DNA of 64,000 nt, taken from contig UCCS01000047.1 of NCBI GenBank assembly GCA_900470965.1, positions 29,684-93,683 on the forward strand, read 5' to 3'. A program made the translations under genes and the position numbers. The DNA is from Hyphomicrobiales bacterium. GTDB lineage: Bacteria; Pseudomonadota; Alphaproteobacteria; Rhizobiales; Rhizobiaceae. Position 1 is the first letter of the stretch. Every line of letters begins with the position of its first letter. Positions 1 through 7,578 of the stretch are shown here, piece after piece. Below the pieces are notes generated by a model. It saw only the letters and a program-made list of their open reading frames with translations. It did no database searches and was not told where the DNA came from.

Positions 1-223
1 TGGCGGCCTGGTGCGAAAGCCGATCAGCATTCCGACATTTCCGTGTCGATCGCGTTGGAGCGGCGACGATACTTGGCGAGCGTTATCCAGAGCGGCGCTC
101 GTCGCTCATAAGGCGGTGGCGGGAGCAGGATCGAGACTGGCGCTCGTTCCTGACATTTTCTGACGGAGCACGAGGTTAGACTTCACGCAGGCGCATCAAA
201 GGCGCCCATGAAAGGATGATTGT

Positions 224-592
224 ATGGTTGCGTTTTCACCCGACGTCTTCGCTGACTTCCTCGCCGAAGAGGACGATGCCCCCGTCGTGATGTTGAACCT
301 TCTCCGGTTCGTGCCCGACGGCGGTCGCGAACGACATCTCGAGTACCTGCGAATGGCAGAACCGATCCTTGCGCGCTTCGGCGCGAGGATTCTCTTCCGC
401 GGTGACGGTCTAGATGTGCTGACGACAGGCGATGTGGAGGGCTGGGACGCCGTCTTGCTGGTGCAGTACCCGCGACGCACAGCCTTTAAGGCAATGGTGG
501 AAGACCCGGAGTATCAGGTCGCGTTCCAGGTTGGAAAGTCCGCCCTTGCCGACATAGTCCTGCAGCCTCTCAAAATCGCGAAGGACCTCTGA
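224..592 (+). CDS. DUF1330 domain protein
   Basis: This 122-residue protein matches the small DUF1330 family, which has a dimeric alpha/beta-barrel fold and no agreed function. Visible family features are the N-terminal VVMLNLLRF strand, a central G-D-G-L-D-V-L-T-T-G segment, the aromatic YPRRTAFKAM stretch and the typical DPEYQ motif near residue 100. The ATG follows an AAAGGA ribosome-binding sequence about 7 bases upstream. The length is normal for the family. It stands alone, followed by a decayed Fic fragment, so context gives no role. The family call is strong; a catalytic function should not be assumed. Confidence 0.8.
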   Translation: MVAFSPDVFADFLAEEDDAPVVMLNLLRFVPDGGRERHLEYLRMAEPILARFGARILFRGDGLDVLTTGDVEGWDAVLLVQYPRRTAFKAMVEDPEYQVAFQVGKSALADIVLQPLKIAKDL

Positions 593-689
593 TACCGGGG
601 TACCGGTACAGCGCAGATTAGGGCAGCAGCCCACATTCGGCCTTGCGGGGCGCCTCTCTCGCGACCGCGGGCAACCGGTCTGGGCGCGG

Positions 690-790
690 CTGGGTTCAAA
701 AGGCAGGTCGGTCCGCACCAGCAGTCAATGCGGCGCTCACCGACTTGGAGCGTTTCGGTATCATCGAGGAGGTGACCGGTCGCATGTTAG
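690..790 (+). pseudogene. Fic-family protein, C-terminal relic
   Basis: The + strand encodes SAPAVNAALTDLERFGII followed by EEVTGR. This is the C-terminal winged-helix segment typical of Fic/DOC-family AMP-transferases. The catalytic HPFxxGNG core is absent upstream and the ending after TGR does not follow the family. It is a short relic, not a working gene. The assignment rests on motif memory. Confidence 0.45.
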
Positions 791-846
791 CCATCGGCGA
801 CGAGTCGCGATTTTTGGCCAAGACACAAACTCCCGCAATTGGTTGA

Positions 847-1224
847 CGAAAATTAGCTTTTGCGGGTCGGTGGTTTCAATCCTTTCAAGGCGTGAGACGG
901 AACGGGCAAGGCGAAAAATCTTTATCACCTGCCCCATCCTGATTTGAATGTTTACGGCGAGGTACTCGCGACAATGGGCCGGTCAGCGCGATCTTTCGGC
1001 GCGAGAAGCTGCCTCGGGGGTGCAGGGCTTAGCGAGAACCAAGGGCCTGACGGCACGACAGCTAACCGGCGTCATGATCCTGGTGTCCTGATCATCCAGA
1101 AAAATTTCAAAGGAGGTGCTTTCCGTCTTTAGGGAAAACAGCTTCTCGCCTATCAAGAAGGTGAAGGGTTTGGAATTGGCGAACTTTGTGAACAGCAACG
1201 CGCCTGAGCAGGATCGGACAGATG
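847..1224. other. Gap with no supported gene
   Basis: Between the Fic relic and the 3' end of the LysR gene I see only short open frames with no family signature and no ribosome-binding site of note. AAAGGAGG at about 1109-1116 resembles a ribosome-binding site, but the frame it serves is not recognisable. Confidence 0.4.
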
Positions 1225-2154
1225 CTAGGATCGGTTTTTTAGAAAACCGACAAACGTCCGAAGCGCCGTGGATTGATGACGGCGGCTCGGGAAGTAGATG
1301 TACAGCGCTTCCATCGGGGAGGACCATGACGGCAGAACGCGCGATAGGACTCCTTGATCGACGAGGCCGGTCACCATTCCGCTTGGGACGCTGACGATCC
1401 CAAGGCCGCGTACCGCAAGGTCTATTTGCGAGGCGAGGTCGTGGACTATCGTAGCGTCAGAGGGCGAGATTTGGATCCTGTCCTCGGCCGATACCAGGGT
1501 CCAGGGAATAATTGATCCGGTGATCTGGCTACGGCACATAACCGCGCGATGTTGGAGCAAGTCGCTCGGGCTCTTGGGCGCGCACCGGTTCTGCAGATAG
1601 GCAGGCGCTGCAACCAAAATCGCCGTCGAGGGGGGTGCGATCTGGACGGCAACCATGTCCTTCTCAAGGTAGTTGCCGAAGCGCAGACCGGCGTCATAGC
1701 CCTGCTTCACGATGTCCACCAGGCGCGCTTCGACTGCAATCTCCAGTTCCACCTCGGGGAAAGTGTCCTTGAAGTCGACCAGCATGTCGGCGATGATCAG
1801 ATCGAAGGGCGCCCGCGGCATGGTAAGGCGCAGGGAACCGGTGGGACGGCCACCTCGGCCGGTTGCGTCCTCCGCGGCCTTCCTGAGTTGTTCTACCGCC
1901 GGAGCGGCCGCGAGCAGATAGTCGTTGCCGACGTCTGTCAGGCTGACGCTGCGCGTAGAGCGGCGAAAAAGAGGCGTCCCGAGACGCCCCTCAAGACTTC
2001 GGATCGCCTGGCTAACCGCGGATGGCGAAATGCCTAAGCGCCTGGCGGCTTCCGAGAAGCTACCTGCTTCCGCCACCGCGACGAACATGGCTACGCCATC
2101 AAAAGTGTCTCTGTGTCGCAAACATTTACCTTGAAGTTTTGCTTCAAGCCTCAT
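1225..2154 (-). CDS. LysR-family transcriptional regulator
   Basis: This is a 309-residue LysR regulator of normal length. The N-terminal winged helix is clear (FSEAARRLGISPSAVSQAIR, then LEGRLGTPLFRRSTRSV), followed by a periplasmic-binding-like effector domain ending in the usual YFPSRRHQSTALRTFVGFL segment. It is divergent from the alpha/beta hydrolase gene, the usual arrangement for a LysR protein and its target. The start is uncertain. ATG at 2154 is possible, but TTG at 2121 has AAGG upstream and would begin MRHRDTFDG; that choice leaves the inverted repeat at 2131-2147 outside the coding region. Confidence 0.9.
   Translation of the reverse strand: MRLEAKLQGKCLRHRDTFDGVAMFVAVAEAGSFSEAARRLGISPSAVSQAIRSLEGRLGTPLFRRSTRSVSLTDVGNDYLLAAAPAVEQLRKAAEDATGRGGRPTGSLRLTMPRAPFDLIIADMLVDFKDTFPEVELEIAVEARLVDIVKQGYDAGLRFGNYLEKDMVAVQIAPPSTAILVAAPAYLQNRCAPKSPSDLLQHRAVMCRSQITGSIIPWTLVSAEDRIQISPSDATIVHDLASQIDLAVRGLGIVSVPSGMVTGLVDQGVLSRVLPSWSSPMEALYIYFPSRRHQSTALRTFVGFLKNRS
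2131..2147. promoter_or_regulatory. Inverted repeat, candidate LysR operator
   Basis: TTGAAG and CTTCAA form a perfect 6-bp inverted repeat with a 5-bp spacer, in the region between the divergent LysR and hydrolase genes. This is a plausible autoregulatory and target operator. It overlaps the LysR coding sequence only if the ATG at 2154 is the true start. Confidence 0.35.
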
Positions 2155-2243
2155 GCAGGATTACCGCGCTTATCGCGAGGACCTGTTAATCCTATTTGTA
2201 GGGCATGTGCAAGAACGACACCCTGAGCTGTACAAAATCCCAC

Positions 2244-3365
2244 ATGTCGAATACCGGCGGACCTGCACTCAATCGAAGGACGATCCTTATGGGACTAGGA
2301 GCGGCAGCGACCTTGCCGATGGGAGCATGGGCAGCATCTTCCGCCGCCCTTGCCTCGCGGACATTCGCTACTCCCCGCCATATCACCCATTATCTCGAAT
2401 GCGGGCCAGCCGAAGGGCCGTTGATGGTCTTTCTCCATGGCTGGCCGGAACTCAGCCTCATCTGGCGTGCGCAGATGGAGGCCTTCGCATCCGGCGGCTG
2501 GCGGTGCATCGCGCCCGACATGCGGGGCTATGGCGGCTCGTCAGCACCGGCCGGTATCGACGCCTACACGAATGAGCAGATCGTCAGGGACATGGCGGAA
2601 TTGCATGACCATCTCGGCGGCGAGCCTGCGATCTGGGTCGGCCATGATTGGGGCAGCGTCATTGCCGGATCGCTGGTGGCACACGAGCCCGCCCGCAGCC
2701 GCGGCCTGGTGCTGATCTCTGTTCCCTATTTTCCTGATGCGAACGCCTTGCCGACGCTCGTTCCTTTGATCGACCGGACGATCTACCCGGCCGATATGTA
2801 TCCGGACGGCCAGTGGGATTATTACCGCTACTACACGACGCACTTCGAGGCTGCGGTCTCTGACCTGGACGCAGACAAGGCTGCATCGCTGGCGTCGATC
2901 TACCGCTCTGGCGATCCCACAAGCATCGGCAAGCCTTCGGCAAATGCGCTGGTCACCCAAAAGGGCGGACGCTTCGGAGATGCGCATCGTGCGCCGCCGA
3001 CTACGCCCGATCCAGCGCTTTGGCCAGCGGCGGATTTCGGCGCTCTGGTCGAGGCCTTCGATGCCCATGGCTTTCGCCCGCCATGCGCGTGGTATTTGAA
3101 CGACGCGGCCAACATTGCTTATGCCCGCAGCGCGCCGAACGGTGGCGAGATTTCGCTGCCCGTGCTGTTCGTAAACGGCGAGTACGACCAGATCAACACC
3201 ATCAAAGGCAATCGCTACGGCGAGCCGATGCGCGCGGCCTGCGCCGACTTGACGATAGCCAACCTGCTCGGAGCGCATTGGCTACCGCTCGAGCGCAAGC
3301 GGGAACTTGTTCAAGCCATCCGGGCGTGGCTCCAGGCGAGGAACCTGTCGGCAGTGCGACCGTGA
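2244..3365 (+). CDS. Exported alpha/beta hydrolase, epoxide-hydrolase-like
   Basis: This is a 373-residue alpha/beta hydrolase with an N-terminal twin-arginine-like signal (NRRTILMGLGAAATLPMGAWA), so it probably acts in the periplasm. The HGWPE oxyanion-hole motif and GHDWGS nucleophile elbow (Asp135) are those of epoxide hydrolases and haloalkane or haloacetate dehalogenases, which use Asp rather than Ser. The late His is in the GAHWLPLER segment. The ATG at 2244 was chosen because it starts the signal peptide directly. A LysR gene diverges from it and an EamA exporter follows 10 bases downstream, so a hydrolase-exporter pair under LysR control is likely. The substrate is unknown. Confidence 0.85.
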   Translation: MSNTGGPALNRRTILMGLGAAATLPMGAWAASSAALASRTFATPRHITHYLECGPAEGPLMVFLHGWPELSLIWRAQMEAFASGGWRCIAPDMRGYGGSSAPAGIDAYTNEQIVRDMAELHDHLGGEPAIWVGHDWGSVIAGSLVAHEPARSRGLVLISVPYFPDANALPTLVPLIDRTIYPADMYPDGQWDYYRYYTTHFEAAVSDLDADKAASLASIYRSGDPTSIGKPSANALVTQKGGRFGDAHRAPPTTPDPALWPAADFGALVEAFDAHGFRPPCAWYLNDAANIAYARSAPNGGEISLPVLFVNGEYDQINTIKGNRYGEPMRAACADLTIANLLGAHWLPLERKRELVQAIRAWLQARNLSAVRP

Positions 3366-3375
3366 GGATGGAGAC

Positions 3376-4335
3376 GTGAACGCGCCGAAGCATCAGATTA
3401 CCGGTTTGATCAGGCGCGCCGGTTGGGCGCAAAGCCGCGTGCTCGTCTTGCTGGCGGTGGGTTACCAATGGTTCTACAACGGCGCCAACTTTGTCGCCTT
3501 CAAAGTCGGCGGTGATGCGGTTCATCCGCTTCTTCTCGCCACTATGCGGTTTGCCATCGCTGCGCTCATAATCTTGCCGTTTGGACTCTGGCGCTTGTAT
3601 CGGCAAGCCGACCTGTTGGAACTGGCGAATGCGGCGGGGCTCGGGGTGACGATGCTGGTGGGGAGCCAGTCGGTCGCCATCATCGGGACCCACCTGTTGC
3701 CGCCGGGCGTGGCGTCGGTGTTCGGATCGGCGGCGCCGATCTTCCTTGCGCTATTTGCCTGGATCGCACTGCGCGAGCCGCTTGGCCTGCGGCAAGTCTG
3801 TGGCATTGCGCTTGGCTTCACGGGTCTTGTGCTCATGGCTTGGTTTACTTCGCATAGCGGCGGATTCTCTTCAGTCGGTGCTGCGCTGACGCTCGCTGCG
3901 TCGGGATGCTGGGCCGGCGGGTCGCTTTGGGCGCCGCGATTGCGCCTGCCCGCTGACCCGGTCGTAGCGCTGACGACGCAACTGGTCGCTGCCGCTACGG
4001 TCCTTGTGATGACTGCGGTGGCGAGCGGCATGGCCGGCCAGACCGACCTGACCCATCTGCCTGCCTCAGCCTGGTGGGCTCTCGCCTTTCTCATCATCGC
4101 CAGCACGCTTGTTGGCTATGGGGTCTTCCTGGCGGTGAATACCGACGTGTCGCCACTGATCGCCAACACCTTCAACTATGCCTCCCCAGTGGTCGCGCTG
4201 CTGCTGTCAGCCGCCCTGCTGTCGGAACAACTTACCTTGCCGAAGCTCTTTGCCGCCGGGGTCGCATTGTCAGGCGTGGCGCTCATGGTCCGAGGTTCAC
4301 CGACCCGGCAGGAGGGATCCTCGCAGGGAAAGTGA
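3376..4335 (+). CDS. EamA/DMT-family membrane transporter
   Basis: This 319-residue membrane protein has about ten hydrophobic segments in two EamA repeats, the pattern of drug/metabolite exporters of the inner membrane. The C-terminal half carries the usual sequence around NTFNYASPVVALLLSAALLSE. A GTG at 3376, preceded by GAGGATGGAG, is the likely start; ATG at 3307 would overlap the hydrolase by about 60 bases. It is probably cotranscribed with the hydrolase upstream and may export a product or a toxic substrate. The substrate cannot be told from sequence. Confidence 0.85.
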   Translation: MNAPKHQITGLIRRAGWAQSRVLVLLAVGYQWFYNGANFVAFKVGGDAVHPLLLATMRFAIAALIILPFGLWRLYRQADLLELANAAGLGVTMLVGSQSVAIIGTHLLPPGVASVFGSAAPIFLALFAWIALREPLGLRQVCGIALGFTGLVLMAWFTSHSGGFSSVGAALTLAASGCWAGGSLWAPRLRLPADPVVALTTQLVAAATVLVMTAVASGMAGQTDLTHLPASAWWALAFLIIASTLVGYGVFLAVNTDVSPLIANTFNYASPVVALLLSAALLSEQLTLPKLFAAGVALSGVALMVRGSPTRQEGSSQGK

Positions 4336-4567
4336 GCACGTCAGATGATTGACGCTCACGCCAAGTGGACCTCATTTTCAGCGGACCGCTGAACGGTGGC
4401 TACGTCTGGACACCGACGAACCTGTGCAGAGGTGTCAATCTCCACCACCAATGGCATCACGCCAGGATTTTGCAATGTAGCGCGTATAAGAACAGAGTGC
4501 GGCAAACGTTCGATGGCGGAACTCGACAGAATCCAATCCAGGCACGATGGCGATGTGAGGTGTAACC

Positions 4568-5242
4568 GTGAGAGTATTGATCGTTGAGGACGAAGCAGAA
4601 TTCGCAAATGCGCTGCGGGTTGCGCTTGAGCGAGAACGCTTCGTTGTCGACCAAGCGGACAGTATCTTGATGGCGGAGGAAGCAGCTAAGTCGGGTTCCT
4701 ATGATCTCGTGCTGCTCGATCGCACTCTGCCGGATGGGGACGGGTTGTCGCTTCTACCGATACTGCGGGAAACCCACCCCGGCCTTCCGGTCATCGTGTT
4801 AAGCGCACGCGGCGAGGTAACAGACCGCATTGCTGGCCTCGATAACGGCGCTGATGATTATCTTATAAAGCCGTTCGATGTCGATGAGATGTTTGCCCGC
4901 ATCCGCGCGGTTCGGAGACGTCCCGCGGATCTGGCGAGTGAGGAAATCCATGTCGGCGCGCTTGTGTTTGACGTCACGAATGACGAGGCGAGCGTCGGAT
5001 GTCAAAGGGTTGAGCTTGCCCGCCGGGAGTTGCGCGTTCTTGCAGTGCTCGCGAAACGTCGCGGCAGAACCGTCCTGAGAGAATCTCTCGAGCAGGCAGT
5101 CTTTGGGTTTGACGATGAGGTACAGTCGAACACGCTGGACTCCCACATATCGCGTCTTCGCCGCAAACTCACGGACGCGAATGCGCAGGTTGAAATCCAC
5201 GCGATCAAAGGTGTCGGCTATCTGTTGAAAGACCTGTCATGA
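4568..5242 (+). CDS. OmpR/PhoB-type response regulator
   Basis: This is a 224-residue regulator with a receiver domain (acidic pocket E-D-E at 7-9, phosphoacceptor Asp51 in LLLDRTLPDGDG, Lys101 in LIKPFD) and a C-terminal winged helix ending IHAIKGVGYLLKDLS. It resembles the TctD/QseB group. The start is GTG at 4568. It overlaps the kinase gene by 4 bases (ATGA), so the two are translationally coupled and form one two-component system. The stimulus is unknown. A 230-base non-coding stretch upstream probably holds the promoter. Confidence 0.93.
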   Translation: MRVLIVEDEAEFANALRVALERERFVVDQADSILMAEEAAKSGSYDLVLLDRTLPDGDGLSLLPILRETHPGLPVIVLSARGEVTDRIAGLDNGADDYLIKPFDVDEMFARIRAVRRRPADLASEEIHVGALVFDVTNDEASVGCQRVELARRELRVLAVLAKRRGRTVLRESLEQAVFGFDDEVQSNTLDSHISRLRRKLTDANAQVEIHAIKGVGYLLKDLS

Positions 5243-6594
5243 AGCGAGGTCCGCCTTCGCTGAAACGCCCGCTGATCGTCAAGCCGCTGATCTTTCAGCT
5301 CGCAACGTTGCTGATCGCCTGCACATTCTTTATGGCTTTGGCGCTTCGCATGGACAGCGGCGGGCGCTACACCGACGAGGCCATTACCCCGGTGATCGCG
5401 CGCGCGATCGTCCGTGATCAGAACGGGGATCTCTCTGTTCGCGAGACACCGGAACTGGCCGAGCTTCGCGAGAAATCTCCCGACCTCTGGTTTGTGGCCG
5501 AGGACGATACCGGTCGAAACGTGACGCTAGGCGACGTCCCGTCGCAATATGCATCGCTTCTGGGGCGGCTGGGTGATCTGTCCTACGCGCACCTGCGCGA
5601 TCGCTCTCCCCCTTACCGCTTGTCCGCAGTAATCCGGCGGGAAGTCGTTTCAGTGGGAACGTTAACGATTCTGGGACATGGCAAGCTGACGGGTGTCAGT
5701 CTCGTCGTTCTCCTCGCGTCCAATTTCATCGTCATTCCTATCTTTATCGCCCTGGCGCTGATCTCGATGGTAGTGACGCCGTGGATCGTTCGGCAAGCGC
5801 TCGCCGGTGTGTCCAAGATCGCCCAGGAGGCCGAGAAGATCGATGTCAACCAGCGTGGGCGGCGGCTGAGCGAGGAGTATGTTCCACGTGAGATCGCTCC
5901 ACTGGTGAGAGCCGTGAATGACGCTCTGCGACGGCTCGACGAGGGCTATGAACAGCAGCGGCGCTTCATAGCCTCTGCGGCGCACGAGTTGCGCACGCCC
6001 ATCGCCATCCTGCGCTTGAAAATAGACACAGCCGTCGAGCCGGCGACGCGGAAGTTGAGTGCCGATGTGGCACGCCTGGGCAATCTTGCTGAGCAGATGC
6101 TCGATACTCAGCGATTGAATGCCGACAGGCGTGACGAACTCGTAGACCTTGGGGCGCTCGCCCGTCATGTTGCGGCAGACCTGGCGCCGCTCCTGATCGC
6201 GTCGGAGCGAACGATAGAGGTGCAGATCGAAGGCGCCTCATCGGTTCGTGGCGATGAGGGTGCGCTGCAACGCGTCATGACAAATCTTGTCCAGAACGCA
6301 ATCGAGCATGGCGGGCGCCGGATCATTCTGCGTGTACTGCCGGCGGAATTCGAGGTGGAAGACGATGGCCCGGGTATACCACCCGAAGAGCGCGAGCGCG
6401 TATTCGACCCGTTTCATCGCCTGCGACCACGTTCGGCGGGAAGCGGGCTCGGCCTCAACCTGGTGCAGCAAATCATTGAGCGGCATGATGGTCACGTGTC
6501 GATCTCAAGCGCGCCTGGCGGCGGCACGATCGTGCGTGTCGAATTCGGCTCACATAGCAATTTGGCGCGCGAGCCCACGTTTACGCAACAGTGA
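5239..6594 (+). CDS. Sensor histidine kinase
   Basis: This 451-residue inner-membrane kinase is the partner of the response regulator just upstream. It has a first membrane segment at about residues 17-36, a periplasmic loop of about 115 residues, a second segment at about 154-184, then HAMP, HisKA with phosphoacceptor His249 (ASAAHELRTP), and HATPase_c with N box NLVQNAIEHGG, G1 box EDDGPGIPPEER and G2 box GSGLGLNLVQQII. All catalytic boxes are intact. The periplasmic loop has no known sensor fold I can name. Pieces of a second, decayed kinase lie about 350 bases downstream. Confidence 0.92.
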   Translation: MKRGPPSLKRPLIVKPLIFQLATLLIACTFFMALALRMDSGGRYTDEAITPVIARAIVRDQNGDLSVRETPELAELREKSPDLWFVAEDDTGRNVTLGDVPSQYASLLGRLGDLSYAHLRDRSPPYRLSAVIRREVVSVGTLTILGHGKLTGVSLVVLLASNFIVIPIFIALALISMVVTPWIVRQALAGVSKIAQEAEKIDVNQRGRRLSEEYVPREIAPLVRAVNDALRRLDEGYEQQRRFIASAAHELRTPIAILRLKIDTAVEPATRKLSADVARLGNLAEQMLDTQRLNADRRDELVDLGALARHVAADLAPLLIASERTIEVQIEGASSVRGDEGALQRVMTNLVQNAIEHGGRRIILRVLPAEFEVEDDGPGIPPEERERVFDPFHRLRPRSAGSGLGLNLVQQIIERHDGHVSISSAPGGGTIVRVEFGSHSNLAREPTFTQQ

Positions 6595-6668
6595 CCCAAA
6601 GTTGGGACGACTTTTGGTTTCGCAATCCGAAGCGGATGGACAAGCTACTTACTTTGGAAGGACTTGTA

Positions 6669-6908
6669 ATGGACGAGCAGAAGCAAGACAAATTTGATAT
6701 GGATACCGGTGCATACAAACTGGCGCTTAATGCGGTTATTCGGGCCCTCGTCCAACAGGCGAGCGATGCCAATCCGGGCCTGCGTGGACAGATCACTTTG
6801 GCAGTGGAAACTTATATCACAAAACTCAATCCACAGTCGGAGCAAGAGGAAGACTTTGCGGAGAAGGCCCGGGGCCATGTGGCATCGCTTGTTCGACCAC
6901 CTTTCTAA
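6669..6908 (+). CDS. Small hypothetical protein
   Basis: This is a 79-residue acidic protein, probably helical, that I do not recognise. The ATG at 6669 has a GGAAGG ribosome-binding sequence 8 bases upstream. An upstream start at 6591 overlapping the kinase stop codon would add 26 residues, but without such a site. It lies between the intact kinase and the kinase relic, and could be the last gene of the two-component operon. No signal peptide or membrane segment is seen. Confidence 0.5.
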   Translation: MDEQKQDKFDMDTGAYKLALNAVIRALVQQASDANPGLRGQITLAVETYITKLNPQSEQEEDFAEKARGHVASLVRPPF

Positions 6909-6945
6909 TGACCCTGATGCTTGAAGGCTGCTGGTTGAAGAGACG

Positions 6946-7090
6946 ATGACCCATCTCGTCTAGAACGCATCGAACATGGCGTTCGGCGTGTGCTGAGATC
7001 AGGCTTCGATATTGCCTGCGACCTCGTCCGACGCGAAGCGGGCTTGATCTCAAACTCGAGCAGCAGATCACAAAACGGCGCGATGGGCAC
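6946..7090 (+). pseudogene. Decayed histidine-kinase fragment
   Basis: Two stretches match the intact kinase gene upstream. 6946-6980 matches 6277-6312 (the N box), with a TAG in place of the glutamine codon and a lost base. 7003-7090 matches about 6410-6500 (the end of the G1 region through the G2 box and the following helix), with several substitutions. About 75 bases between them are missing relative to the intact gene. The reading frame is destroyed, so this is the remnant of a paralogous or duplicated kinase. Confidence 0.6.
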
Positions 7091-7240
7091 CTTTGGTCTT
7101 AAGCGGGCCCGACAATCCTACGTTCGTGCGCGCTGTGTTTTATCCGCCCTGACGTTTCTCGGGAGCATCCCATGTTCTTGCAATCTTGCGCTGCTTTTCT
7201 AGCGGTGTCGCCGATACGGCGCCGAAAGGAGACCAAGGAC

Positions 7241-7578
7241 ATGAAGACACATAATCCTATCAGTCGGAACCGACGCGCCTTGATAGCGCTCGCCGCGCTT
7301 CTGAGCACTGGCATCGCCGGCAGCGCGTCCGCAATCGATTGCATCGGGAGGACAGCAGAACCTGCGAAAGCTTTGGCGCGGTTCACGGCAGGGAGTACAC
7401 GAGGTGCATGATGGAACAGCAGCGCCGTCGCGACGACGCTCTGCTCAACGCTTCCGAGCAACAGCGAAACAATGCTGAAGCTGCGCGCAACAATGTGGAG
7501 ACCGTCCGCAGGATGCGCTGCAACCGTGAAGCGGAGCGGGCGCGCCAACGCGGGGAGCGGCCACAATGGTGCCGTTGA
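7241..7578 (+). pseudogene. Small exported protein gene, frameshifted
   Basis: The ATG at 7241 (after AAAGGAG, somewhat distant) opens a clear signal peptide, RRALIALAALLSTGIAGSASA, followed by IDCIGR. Around 7330-7345 the sensible frame switches. The next frame encodes SRTCESFGAVHGREYTRCMM, then a Gln/Arg/Asn-rich region and a C-terminal MRCNREAERARQRGERPQWC. Both halves together resemble small Cys-containing secreted proteins of rhizobia. A single-base indel is the simplest explanation, either a true mutation or a sequencing error. The 3' end overlaps the next gene by 13 bases. Confidence 0.55.
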
